In this document: positions 43,059-51,198 of the stretch, in pieces
How positions within the stretch are numbered: the first letter of the stretch is position 1
How the letters are laid out: every line of letters starts with the position of its first letter
From: Martinezella rhizogenes
GTDB lineage: Bacteria; Pseudomonadota; Alphaproteobacteria; Rhizobiales; Rhizobiaceae
Reading direction: 5' to 3'
DNA: 64,000 nucleotides
Assembly (NCBI RefSeq): GCF_027460065.1
Contig: NZ_JAPYZZ010000002.1
Location: 248,001-312,000 of the forward strand
Position numbers and translations under genes: made by a program
The notes under the pieces: generated by a model
Told to the model about the DNA's origin: nothing
The model's database searches: none
The model's input: the letters and a program-made list of their open reading frames with translations, nothing else

Positions 43059-43855
43059 GTTTTCAGTCCTTTTCGCACAGCCGCAACAAGCAGCATGAGA
43101 ATGATGGTCACCGCGATGAGAAGCGTGGAGGCGGCGGCGATGACGGGCGTCAGATCCTGACGCAGCGTCGCCCAGACTTTCACCGGCAGCGTCTGCAATG
43201 TCGGGCTTGCCATGAAGATCGCAAGCACCACCTCATCCCAGGAGGTGAGGAAGGAAAAGATCGCCGCCGAAAACAGCCCGTGGCTGATGGCGGGAAGCGT
43301 GATGCGGATTTTCGCCTGCAACGGGCTCGCGCCGCACAGCACAGCCGCATCCTCGATCGACTTGTCGAAACCCTCGAGCGCGCCGGTCAGCGCCAGAATG
43401 GAGAAAGGCAGCGCGACAACGAGATGGGCGATGACGAAGCCGGTGGTGGTGCCCGCAAGACCGAGTTTCAGGAAAAAAGCGTAAAGCGCCACCGCAAGGA
43501 CCACGACGGGCAGGATCATCGGCGTCATGAACAGTGCGCGCAGCGTTCCGCGCCCGATGAACCGGCCACGCACCAGCCCGAAGGAAGCCACGAGACCGAT
43601 CAGCACGGAGAGTACCGTGACCATCAGCGCAATGCGCAGGCTGGTCCAGGCGGCCTCCAGCCATCTGGGGTCAGCGAAGAAATCCGCATACCATTTCAGC
43701 GTCCAGCCGGGCGGCGGAAAGATCAGCCATTGTGACGAGCCGAAGGACAAAGCGGCGATGAAAACGATCGGGAGGATCAGAAATGCCGAGGTCAGCACGG
43801 TGATGAGGAGGAGCAGCCATTTCCAGAGGCCGAGACTGTTATAATTCAAAAGCAT
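43055..43855 (-). CDS. ABC transporter permease, PotC type
   Basis: The 266-residue permease has six membrane segments (LLLLITVLTSAFLILPIVFI first), FGSSQWLIFPPPGWTLKWYA in the periplasmic loop and the EAA region DKSIEDAAVLCGASPLQAKI / RITLPAISHGLFSAAI. It starts one base after the stop of the PotB-type gene and overlaps the ATPase gene by 4 bp. Confidence 0.9.
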   Translation of the reverse strand: MLLNYNSLGLWKWLLLLITVLTSAFLILPIVFIAALSFGSSQWLIFPPPGWTLKWYADFFADPRWLEAAWTSLRIALMVTVLSVLIGLVASFGLVRGRFIGRGTLRALFMTPMILPVVVLAVALYAFFLKLGLAGTTTGFVIAHLVVALPFSILALTGALEGFDKSIEDAAVLCGASPLQAKIRITLPAISHGLFSAAIFSFLTSWDEVVLAIFMASPTLQTLPVKVWATLRQDLTPVIAAASTLLIAVTIILMLLVAAVRKGLKT

Positions 43856-43856
43856 G

Positions 43857-44732
43857 TCAGCGCCCCCCCGCCCCGGCTGCGCCGAAGAATTTCAGCTGCA
43901 CCGCATAAAGAGCGAGCGTGACCACCAGAAGGACGAAGGCGGCTGCCCCGCCCATGCCCCAGTTGACCAGTGACTGCACGAATTGGGCGATGAGTTCGGC
44001 CAGCATCATGTTCGCCGTGCCGCCAAGCAGCGCCGGGGTGACGAAATAACCGAGTGACATGACGAAGACCATCAGCGCACCGGCTATCATGCCCGGTGCG
44101 GCAAGCGGAATGAGAACGCGCGTCAGTGCCTGCCAACGGGTGGCGCCGCACAGAGACGCGGCCTGCAGAATGGCCGGATCGATCTTGCGGATGACGCCAT
44201 AGAGCGGAATGATGATGAAAGGCAGCATGATATAGGTCATGCCGATCGTCACGCCGGTGAGATTGTTTACCAGTGCCAGCGGCTTGTCGATGATGCCAAG
44301 GCCCATCAGCGTCTTGTTCACCACGCCTGTTCGCTGCAACAGCACCATCCAGGCATAGGTGCGGGCCAGAAGATTGGTCCACATCGACAGAAGCAGGATG
44401 GCAAAAACGACGGAGGCAAGCCGCGAGGGCATGATGGCAAGCGCCCAGGCGACCGGAAAACCGATTGCCAGCGACACGACAGTCACCAGCGCCGACACCG
44501 CGAAGGTATTGAAGAAAATCTTCAGATAGGTGGAGCTGCCCAGGAGTTCGGCATAGTTGCCGAGGCCGAATACGGGTTCGGTCACGCTGCGCGACAGCAG
44601 GATGAGGACAGGAACGACAAAAAACAGGATGAGCAGACCAAGCGCCGGCAGGGTGGCGGCAAAATTGCCGGCCCGGAACGGCATGCGCGCCTTCGGCCTT
44701 GTCCTGACTGTTTCATCGGTAAGCGAGACCAT
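43857..44732 (-). CDS. ABC transporter permease, PotB type
   Basis: The 291-residue permease starts at the ATG at 44732, behind GGGAGGTTTGGAC; a TTG two codons earlier is not needed. It has a basic N-terminal tail and six membrane segments (LPALGLLILFFVVPVLILLS first). YAWMVLLQRTGVVNKTLMGL and the loop AASLCGATRWQALTRVLIPL are PotB-like. A GC-rich hairpin lies between it and the upstream binding-protein gene. Confidence 0.9.
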   Translation of the reverse strand: MVSLTDETVRTRPKARMPFRAGNFAATLPALGLLILFFVVPVLILLSRSVTEPVFGLGNYAELLGSSTYLKIFFNTFAVSALVTVVSLAIGFPVAWALAIMPSRLASVVFAILLLSMWTNLLARTYAWMVLLQRTGVVNKTLMGLGIIDKPLALVNNLTGVTIGMTYIMLPFIIIPLYGVIRKIDPAILQAASLCGATRWQALTRVLIPLAAPGMIAGALMVFVMSLGYFVTPALLGGTANMMLAELIAQFVQSLVNWGMGGAAAFVLLVVTLALYAVQLKFFGAAGAGGR

Positions 44733-44759
44733 GTCCAAACCTCCCGGACGTGGAAAATT

Positions 44760-44785
44760 GCGCGGGCGCCAATGGCAGCCCGCGC
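44760..44785 (-). promoter_or_regulatory. Intergenic stem-loop after the polyamine-type binding-protein gene
   Basis: Perfect 8-bp stem GCGCGGGC / GCCCGCGC with a 10-base loop, 7 bp after the binding-protein stop (44793) and before the PotB-type start (44732). There is no T-run. It probably stabilises the upstream message or attenuates read-through. Confidence 0.6.
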
Positions 44786-44792
44786 CGTTATC

Positions 44793-45803
44793 TTATTTTG
44801 CCTGCCAGGCGTACCAGCGCTCGCCGATTTCATCGCGATGCTGCGCCCAGTAGTTCATATCGGCATTGACCTGGCTCGCCGTCTGCTGGTCCGGCAGGGA
44901 CTTGGCGATTTTCGGATCCATCAGCTTGGCAGATTCGATATTAACAGGGGCATAACCCGTCGCCGTCGCCATATCCGCCTGCGCCTGCGCGGAAGTCGCC
45001 AAGGCGATAAACTTCATCGCCGCATCCTTGTTCTTCGTTCCCTTCGGGACGACAAGCGAATCCGCCGCGGTAATGTTCTGCGCCCAGGATGTCTCCACCT
45101 TGACGCCGCTCTGCTCGAGAGCGGTCATACGGCCGTTCCAGACGCTGCCGAAGGGTGCTTCCGCCGACGCAATCAACTGCTGCGACTGCGCGCCGCCGGA
45201 CCACCAGATGATATCGGATTTGATCGTGTCGAGTTTCTTGAAGGCGCGGTCCAGATCAAGCGGATAAAGCTTGTCGGCCGTAACGCCGTCGGCCAGAAGT
45301 GCTGCCTCGATCACACCCGGTGCAGACCACTTGTAGAAGGTGCGTTTGCCCGGAAATTTTGCCGTATCGAAGAGATCGGCCCAGCTTTTGGGGCAGGCAG
45401 CAACTGAATCGACATTGCAGCCGATGACGAAGGAATAATAGAAGCTGCCGACAGAATAATCCGTCACGAAGCGAGGGTCGAGCTTCGTTTTGTCGATGAC
45501 GCTGAAATCCAGCTTTTCCAGCAGGCCTTTGGGGCCAGCCTGCGCGGCATAGTCGCCTTCGACATCGACCACATCCCATGTCACGCCGTTGGCCTCGACC
45601 ATGGCTTTCAGTTTGCCATAGTCGGTCGGGCCGTCCTGCAGCACGTTGATGCCGGTCTCCACCATGAATTTCTCAGCCCAGGCCGCCTTCTGGGCGTCCT
45701 GCGTGGTTCCTCCCCAGCTGGAAAAGACCAGGTCATTCGCCTGAGCGGCTGCGCCGAGGGCGAAAAGTGCTGCGCATGTCGACAATACCAGTTTCGATCT
45801 CAT
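44793..45803 (-). CDS. ABC transporter substrate-binding protein, PotD/polyamine-type (SBP_bac_8)
   Basis: The 336-residue protein has a signal peptide (MRSKLVLSTCAALFALGAAA, cleavage near AQA-N at 22) and then NDLVFSSWGGTTQDAQKAAW, as in PotD/PotF-like proteins. TWDVVDVEGDYAAQAGPKGL, SWADLFDTAKFPGKRTFYKW and IIWWSGGAQSQQLIASAEAP are further family markers. It probably binds an amine or amino-acid derivative. It follows the NIPSNAP gene by 56 bp within the long leftward operon. Confidence 0.87.
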   Translation of the reverse strand: MRSKLVLSTCAALFALGAAAQANDLVFSSWGGTTQDAQKAAWAEKFMVETGINVLQDGPTDYGKLKAMVEANGVTWDVVDVEGDYAAQAGPKGLLEKLDFSVIDKTKLDPRFVTDYSVGSFYYSFVIGCNVDSVAACPKSWADLFDTAKFPGKRTFYKWSAPGVIEAALLADGVTADKLYPLDLDRAFKKLDTIKSDIIWWSGGAQSQQLIASAEAPFGSVWNGRMTALEQSGVKVETSWAQNITAADSLVVPKGTKNKDAAMKFIALATSAQAQADMATATGYAPVNIESAKLMDPKIAKSLPDQQTASQVNADMNYWAQHRDEIGERWYAWQAK

Positions 45804-45859
45804 GTTCCCTTACTCCGTTTAGAGTTTGTTGTTGGCATGCACGTCTTTGCCGGCGCCTT

Positions 45860-46174
45860 TCACTTCAACGGTGAAAACCGTGCCGGCTTCATGATCTTGT
45901 TTTCCGCGACCTCGATGAGATCGCGGATTTTCGGTAGGAAGGATAACCAGCGCGGATCGGCCATCAGCCGGGCGCGCCGTTCCTCGCGATCGTCAAGGCT
46001 GGAAAAGGCCCAGATATGGACGATCTCGTTGATCGGCCCGATCTCGGAAAAGAAGTAACCCACCAGTTCGCCGAGATGGCTCTTCTGAATTTCGATACCC
46101 TCCTCTTCCACGACCTTGAGATAGGTCGGGATGGCGCCGTTCTTCAGCCGGTAAGTGCGGATCTCGTAAAACAT
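45860..46174 (-). CDS. NIPSNAP-family protein
   Basis: The 104-residue NIPSNAP protein begins MFYEIRTYRLKNGAIPTYLK and contains FFSEIGPINEIVHIWAFSSL and RRARLMADPRWLSFLPKI, the usual dimeric ferredoxin-like layout. Bacterial NIPSNAP proteins often sit in catabolic operons, but their function is unclear. It lies 4 bp after the aldehyde dehydrogenase gene and so is part of the operon. Confidence 0.88.
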   Translation of the reverse strand: MFYEIRTYRLKNGAIPTYLKVVEEEGIEIQKSHLGELVGYFFSEIGPINEIVHIWAFSSLDDREERRARLMADPRWLSFLPKIRDLIEVAENKIMKPARFSPLK

Positions 46175-46178
46175 CGGC

Positions 46179-47648
46179 TCACCGCATCACGAAAGGATCG
46201 GGGATCGGATCGTCGGAGGTTCTGAGCCATATGGTCTTGGTGCGCGTATAATCGAGCGCTGCCGCAAGCCCACCCTCACGCCCATCTCCTGAAAGGCCGA
46301 AGCCGCCAAAGGGCGCAATCGGCGAAACCGCGCGATAGGTATTCACCCAGACGATGCCCGCGCGGATCGACTTCATCAGCCGATGCGCCCTTGTCAGGTT
46401 CTGCGTGAAGACGCCGGACGCAAGGCCATAAACGGTGTCATTGGCAAGCGAAATGGCTTCCGCTTCGGTTTCGAAGGAAACGACCGAAAGAACAGGGCCG
46501 AAAAACTCCTTCTCCATCGAGGGGGATCGAATACCGTCACAATCGAGAATGGTCGGCCGGTAGAAATAGCCTTCACCCTCCACAGACGCGCCGCCCGTCA
46601 CCACTTTCGCGCCGGCATCTACCGAGGCGGAAACCAGCGAGATGATGTGTTTCCTCTGGCGCTCCGTTGCAAGCGGCCCCACTTCCGTCGCCATATCCAG
46701 CGGCGAACCGATGCGGATCGCCTCGGCCTTTGTCGACAGAATCTGGAGGAACCGGTCCTTGACGCTTTTTTCGATGATCAACCGCGAACCAGCCACACAA
46801 CTCTGGCCGGTTGCCGCGAAGATGCCTGCCACCTGGGCGTTGGCGGCACTTTCGAGATCGGCATCCGCAAAAACGAGGATCGGCGATTTGCCGCCGAGTT
46901 CCAGCGATGTTGAAGCAAGGTTTTCGGCCGAGTTGCGGACGATATGACGCGCCGTTTCCGGGCCGCCGGTGAAGGCGATATGGGCCACCTTCGGATGCGT
47001 GGTGAGGGCGTTGCCGCATGAGGCGCCGAAACCGGTAACAACGTTGACGACACCGGCGGGAAAACCAGCCTCATGCACCAGCCGGGCAAATTCCAGAAGC
47101 GGAGCCGGCCCATCTTCCGATGCCTTGACGACGATAGTACAGCCGGCGGCCAGCGCCGGACCGATCTTCACAGCGGCAAGAAACAGCTGGCTATTCCACG
47201 GCACGATTGCTGCGACAACGCCGACCGGTTCGCGCCGCAGCCAGACATCCATGTCCGGCTTGTCGATGGGCAGGTAGGCGCCTTCGATCTTGTCCGCGAG
47301 GCCCGCATAATAGCGATAATAATCAGCGACATAGGCGATCTGCGCCGACGTTTCGCGGATGATCTTGCCGGTATCACGGGTTTCGAGTTCGGCGAGCGTC
47401 TTCGCATTTTCCGCAACCAGATCGGCCAGCCGGTAAAGCAGCTTGCCGCGCTGCGTCGCCGTCAGTTTCGACCAGGCGGCATCCTCGTAAAGCGCCCGGT
47501 GCGCGGCCGCGACCGCCCGACCGATATCCGCCTCGCGGCTTTCCGGCATTTCGGCCCAGGGCTGGCCGGTTGCGGGATCGAGGCTGGAAAAGTGCCCCTC
47601 ACCATCCTCGAAACGCCCGTCGATATAACATTGAAAACGGCGCATCAT
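46179..47648 (-). CDS. NAD(P)-dependent aldehyde dehydrogenase
   Basis: The 489-residue aldehyde dehydrogenase has AAIVPWNSQLFLAAVKIGPA, FTGGPETARHIVRNSAENLA, the catalytic Glu in LELGGKSPILVFADADLES and the nucleophilic Cys in FAATGQSCVAGSRLIIEKSV. It resembles betaine/gamma-aminobutyraldehyde-type enzymes. Two adjacent ATG codons (47648, 47645) follow GGAGTAAG, which overlaps the luciferase-like gene's stop. Its place directly after the monooxygenase suggests it oxidises an aldehyde made in the same pathway. Confidence 0.88.
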   Translation of the reverse strand: MMRRFQCYIDGRFEDGEGHFSSLDPATGQPWAEMPESREADIGRAVAAAHRALYEDAAWSKLTATQRGKLLYRLADLVAENAKTLAELETRDTGKIIRETSAQIAYVADYYRYYAGLADKIEGAYLPIDKPDMDVWLRREPVGVVAAIVPWNSQLFLAAVKIGPALAAGCTIVVKASEDGPAPLLEFARLVHEAGFPAGVVNVVTGFGASCGNALTTHPKVAHIAFTGGPETARHIVRNSAENLASTSLELGGKSPILVFADADLESAANAQVAGIFAATGQSCVAGSRLIIEKSVKDRFLQILSTKAEAIRIGSPLDMATEVGPLATERQRKHIISLVSASVDAGAKVVTGGASVEGEGYFYRPTILDCDGIRSPSMEKEFFGPVLSVVSFETEAEAISLANDTVYGLASGVFTQNLTRAHRLMKSIRAGIVWVNTYRAVSPIAPFGGFGLSGDGREGGLAAALDYTRTKTIWLRTSDDPIPDPFVMR

Positions 47649-47649
47649 C

Positions 47650-48690
47650 TTACTCCGCAAAAGCCGGCATGACATCGGACAGGAAACGCTCCAGCGACGC
47701 TTTCTTCCGCTCGAAGCTCATGCCCGTATCGATCCAGAAGGAATATTCGTCATACCCCATGGCCTCGTAGGCCTTGAGGCGGGCAATGACCTCATCGGCA
47801 TCGCCGACGACATTGTTCTTGCGCATGACATCGCCGGAGAGCATGGCGTTTCCGGCAATATCCTCCTGTGAAATACGCTCGATGAGCCCCTGATGAACCG
47901 GCTTCTCGTTTTTGAACCAGGCAAAGAAGTAATTGTAGTAGACGCTCATCTCATGGGCGGCCTGCGCGATATCGTCTTCATCAGAACCGACATAGGTATG
48001 GCGCAGCAGCATGATTTTCGGGCGCTGTTTTTCCGGGTTCTTGACGCAGGCATCGTTGAAGCGGCCCATCAGGGTTTCCACCTCGTCGTCACCCTGCCAA
48101 AGCGGCGTCACCTGCACGTTGCAATCATTGGCGACGGCGAATTCGTGCGAATTCGGATCGCGCGCCGCCACCCAGATCGGCGGAAAAGGCTGTTGTAGCG
48201 GTTTGGGAGCGGAAGTCGTGGCCGGAAATTTGAAGAACTCGCCATCATGCGCGTAATCACCCGCCCACACGCCTTTGACGGCGGGGATCAGTTCGCGCAT
48301 GCGCTGGCCGGCGCCCCAGGCATCGAGGCCGGGAAGCAGCCGTTCATACTCGAACGAATAAGCGCCGCGGGCAATGCCGATATCGAGACGGCCATCGCAG
48401 ATGAGATCGGTCATTGCCGCTTCGCCGGCAAGCTTGATCGGATGCCAGAAGGGCGCGATGACCGTACCGGTACCAAGACGTGCCGTCTTCGTGCGGCGGG
48501 CGAGATCGGCGATCGTCACGAAGGGGTTGGGCGCAATGGTGAAATCCATGCCGTGATGTTCGCCGGTCCAGATGGCATGCATGCCGCCGCGATCGGCGAT
48601 TTCGCAAAGGGTGACGAATTCCTCATAGAGGGTCTTGTGATCCTGCGAGGCGTCCAGCCGCTCCATATGAACGAAGAGGGAAAATTTCAT
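47650..48690 (-). CDS. LLM-class flavin-dependent monooxygenase (bacterial luciferase-like)
   Basis: The 346-residue TIM-barrel protein has the luciferase-like landmarks LCEIADRGGMHAIWTGEHHG, TARLGTGTVIAPFWHPIKLA, DLICDGRLDIGIARGAYSFE and PPIWVAARDPNSHEFAVAND. Such enzymes use reduced FMN supplied by a partner reductase to hydroxylate, cleave or Baeyer-Villiger-oxidise substrates. The partner reductase is encoded immediately upstream with a 4-bp overlap. The substrate is not evident. Confidence 0.9.
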   Translation of the reverse strand: MKFSLFVHMERLDASQDHKTLYEEFVTLCEIADRGGMHAIWTGEHHGMDFTIAPNPFVTIADLARRTKTARLGTGTVIAPFWHPIKLAGEAAMTDLICDGRLDIGIARGAYSFEYERLLPGLDAWGAGQRMRELIPAVKGVWAGDYAHDGEFFKFPATTSAPKPLQQPFPPIWVAARDPNSHEFAVANDCNVQVTPLWQGDDEVETLMGRFNDACVKNPEKQRPKIMLLRHTYVGSDEDDIAQAAHEMSVYYNYFFAWFKNEKPVHQGLIERISQEDIAGNAMLSGDVMRKNNVVGDADEVIARLKAYEAMGYDEYSFWIDTGMSFERKKASLERFLSDVMPAFAE

Positions 48691-49625
48691 GGGTTTACCG
48701 CCTTCATGGAAATGGGATGGACCTTGCCGGCGGTCTCGTTGCCGACATAGACGCCGAAATTGCCGATGGAACTTTCAAGCGCGAAGCGATTGACGATATC
48801 CGCCGTTGCGCCGGAGTCGAATTTTGCGGAGCCGAGCGCGCCGGGCGACAGGAAGCGGCCCTGACGCGGCGCATCATCGCCCTCGGCAAGTGCGTGGTAA
48901 ACGATATGCTGGCGGCCATCCGCCTTGTTTTCATAAACTGAATAAAGAAAGCCGGTGCGGACTGACAGTCCGGTAAGTTCCTCAAGGCGCGATGTCAGCG
49001 CTGCAACCGGATCGCCGCCTGCGACGACGCAGCCGGGCAGCGACAGGACATCCTCACCGACAAGGTAAATCTCGCCGCGCCGCTCCAGCACCGCGCCGAC
49101 GACAATTTCGCCCTCAGCCGCCGCCGACACCGCCTTGGCGGCCAGCATCGGCGTGAAGTAACCGCCACGCGCATAACCAAGACCGTTCAGGCCGCTATTG
49201 TCGAAAGCGCCGATGCGGCCGAGCAGGATAACATGGTCACCCGCCTCGATAACCTCCTGCATGGTGCATTCGAACCAGGCCGCGACACCGGCAAAGACTG
49301 GCGAACCCTGCGGCGCATCCGACCATTCGGCGGCAGCAAAACGATCCTCTACCGGGCGCGCGAAGGTATTGGACAGGTCCTTCTGGCTTTCCGACAGAAT
49401 GTTGACGGCGAAGTTTTTCGCGCCGGTCATTGTCGCGAAATTGCGCGAGGTGCGTGCGAGACAGATCAGAAGAAGCGGCGGGTCGAGCGAAACGGAAGTG
49501 AAGGAATTTGCGGTGAAGCCAACGGGCCTTCCCGCGTCATCCCGCGTGGTCACGATCGTTACTCCCGTCACGAAAGCGCCGAAGGCGTCGCGCAAGGCGC
49601 GCGGGTCAAGCGTTGCAACAGTCAT
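48687..49625 (-). CDS. Flavin reductase with C-terminal degenerate Nudix-like domain
   Basis: This 312-residue protein has two parts. Residues 1-165 form an HpaC/FRED-type flavin reductase (RDAFGAFVTGVTIVTTRDDA, GRPVGFTANSFTSVSLDPPL, LSNTFARPVEDRFAAAEWSD). Residues about 175-250 (EIVVGAVLERRGEIYLVGED, LSLPGCVVAGGDP, RLEELTGLSVRTGFLYSVYE) look like a Nudix fold in which the REUxEExGU box has degraded to RLEELTGL. Typical reductases are 160-190 residues. It supplies reduced flavin to the LLM enzyme; the tail might bind a nucleotide for regulation. Both neighbours overlap by 4 bp. Confidence 0.82.
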   Translation of the reverse strand: MTVATLDPRALRDAFGAFVTGVTIVTTRDDAGRPVGFTANSFTSVSLDPPLLLICLARTSRNFATMTGAKNFAVNILSESQKDLSNTFARPVEDRFAAAEWSDAPQGSPVFAGVAAWFECTMQEVIEAGDHVILLGRIGAFDNSGLNGLGYARGGYFTPMLAAKAVSAAAEGEIVVGAVLERRGEIYLVGEDVLSLPGCVVAGGDPVAALTSRLEELTGLSVRTGFLYSVYENKADGRQHIVYHALAEGDDAPRQGRFLSPGALGSAKFDSGATADIVNRFALESSIGNFGVYVGNETAGKVHPISMKAVNP

Positions 49626-50467
49626 TGCGGCTCCTCCTCAATAGCCAGCCATTCGGCCATCAGTGCATTGACAGTTTCAGGTGCGGTCAGATTGACCATA
49701 TGCCGATGCGCCTCGACGATGCGAGCGTAACCGCGCGGCGTGATCGCCGCCATCTGTTCGGCCATCAGCGGCGTCGAATTCGGATCGTCGGAACCGGTCA
49801 GGAACAGCGCCGGGCAGGTAACCGACGGCCAGCGATCGGCATAAGTCTCGTCACCACCAGCAAAGGCCGTATAGGCAACCGCGTAACCTTCCGGATCGAC
49901 CATTTCCAGCCAGCCGCGTGTCAGTTCCCGCGCATGCTGGCTCTTGGCGTCATCGCCGAACCAGCGCAGCAGCGGACCCTGCTTGTCGACGCCTTCGGTG
50001 CGGATGGCCGCAGCCCGCGCAAGCACCGCCGCCTTGGCCGCGGGATCACGGCGATAGACACCGTTCAGGTAACCGACGCGCGCGATCCGATCACCGAAGC
50101 TCGCAGCCGCACCACCGGAAATCAGCGCCCCCATGGAATGCCCGGCGACATTGGCGCGGTTGATCCGCATATCGTCCAGAAAACGGCCGAACCAGCCGAC
50201 AAAATCCGTAAGCGTGCTGCCCGCAGGCAACCGTTCACTGCCGCCATGACCAGGCATATCGACCGCGATGACGCGGTGGGTCCGGGAAAAGACATCGATC
50301 TGCGGCTCCCAGGCTTCGAGCCGCATGCCGACGCCGTGGATAAGGATCAGGTCCTCGCCGGCACCAGCTTCGAAATAGGCCGCCCCACCCTCTGTCGTCC
50401 TGCGAGGGAGCGCGGCAGCACCTGCCTTTGCAACATTGACCCGTGAGGTAGCGGCGGCATCTTGCAT
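49622..50467 (-). CDS. Alpha/beta hydrolase
   Basis: The 281-residue hydrolase has oxyanion loop LILIHGVGMRLEAWEPQID, nucleophile elbow VAGHSMGALISGGA (Ser111), acid in LTGSDDPNSTPLMAEQM and catalytic His in IVEAHRHMVNLTAPETVN. The fold resembles MhpC/3-oxoadipate enol-lactonase-type enzymes. In this operon it could hydrolyse an ester, lactone or amide made by the flavin monooxygenase; that is an inference. Its stop overlaps the reductase start by 4 bp. Confidence 0.88.
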   Translation of the reverse strand: MQDAAATSRVNVAKAGAAALPRRTTEGGAAYFEAGAGEDLILIHGVGMRLEAWEPQIDVFSRTHRVIAVDMPGHGGSERLPAGSTLTDFVGWFGRFLDDMRINRANVAGHSMGALISGGAAASFGDRIARVGYLNGVYRRDPAAKAAVLARAAAIRTEGVDKQGPLLRWFGDDAKSQHARELTRGWLEMVDPEGYAVAYTAFAGGDETYADRWPSVTCPALFLTGSDDPNSTPLMAEQMAAITPRGYARIVEAHRHMVNLTAPETVNALMAEWLAIEEEPQ

Positions 50468-50478
50468 TGGCTGCGCCC

Positions 50479-51081
50479 TCAGACGCCGGCCGGATTGGCG
50501 ACGTCCTGACCGAGATCCTGCAGATCCTGGTAGCGATCGCCAATGCGGTGATGGGGCCTGCCGCCAACCGAAGCACCAAGCGCAACGACGATCTCGTCCG
50601 CAGCCGGGGCATCGGGTATGGCGGTCTGGATGGTCAGATAATGCGAGCGACGGCCTTCATCGTTCTTGTCCATCAGCGGGATCATGATCGGCGCATTGCC
50701 CGGACCGCGGGTGTTGCAAAAGGCGAGATAGGACTTGGCACCCACTGCCTGACGATAGTAATTGCCGAAGCGCAGCGTGTGAATGAGCGCGGAGGCATGT
50801 TCGATTTCGCCATCCAGCCCGACGACCGCCGCCTTGCCGTAAGCCTCCACAGCTTCGCCGGAACCGACCGCATCGAGGATCATCTTCGTCAGCAACTCAC
50901 CGAGCACGGGCGCACCCGCATGAATTTCCGGCTTCAGGTTTTCCACGAAGCCTTTTCCCGCCCAGGGATTTTTCACGACCGCGATGGCGCTGAACAGCTT
51001 CAGAGGCGTTGCGGCGGCCTTGCCTCCCTCAATCAACGTCGTTTCGACCTGCAGCAGGGTCTTGCGGATCTGGATGGACAT
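50479..51081 (-). CDS. Amino acid synthesis family protein (DUF1185)
   Basis: The 200-residue protein matches the DUF1185 group: MSIQIRKTLLQVETTLIEGG, VVKNPWAGKGFVENLKPEIH, ALIHTLRFGNYYRQAVGAKS, FCNTRGPGNAPIMIPLMDKN and ALGASVGGRPHHRIGDRYQD. The family is called amino acid synthesis protein in databases but has no solid assigned activity and is often found beside luciferase-like monooxygenases. It is the first gene of the long leftward operon (11 bp before the hydrolase) behind GGAGAAAACGCCC. Confidence 0.82.
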   Translation of the reverse strand: MSIQIRKTLLQVETTLIEGGKAAATPLKLFSAIAVVKNPWAGKGFVENLKPEIHAGAPVLGELLTKMILDAVGSGEAVEAYGKAAVVGLDGEIEHASALIHTLRFGNYYRQAVGAKSYLAFCNTRGPGNAPIMIPLMDKNDEGRRSHYLTIQTAIPDAPAADEIVVALGASVGGRPHHRIGDRYQDLQDLGQDVANPAGV

Positions 51082-51110
51082 GGGCGTTTTCTCCGTAAAT
51101 ATGATGTCTT

Positions 51111-51138
51111 ATGGTATGCCATAATATATGACTGTCAA
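51111..51138 (-). promoter_or_regulatory. Promoter of the monooxygenase operon with overlapping GntR-type operator
   Basis: Reading leftward: TTGACA (complement of 51133-51138), a 16-base spacer, then TACCAT (51111-51116) as -10. The palindrome-like site ATGGTATGCCAT (51111-51122) covers the -10. Its exact reverse complement stands at 54874 and a near copy at 55795 upstream of the GntR gene. Start codon is 30 bp downstream. Confidence 0.65.
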
Positions 51139-51198
51139 GTGCCGCATGATTTTTCGTCAGAAAGTCGAAAACCATCAATCTTAACAGAGGTTTACTGC

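Noticed and set aside
47650..50467. LLM monooxygenase, flavin reductase and alpha/beta hydrolase as a RutA-RutF-RutD pyrimidine system
   Set aside because: No RutB, RutC, RutE or RutG equivalents are present, and the surrounding dehydrogenases and importers do not fit pyrimidine ring opening. The trio is similar in type only.
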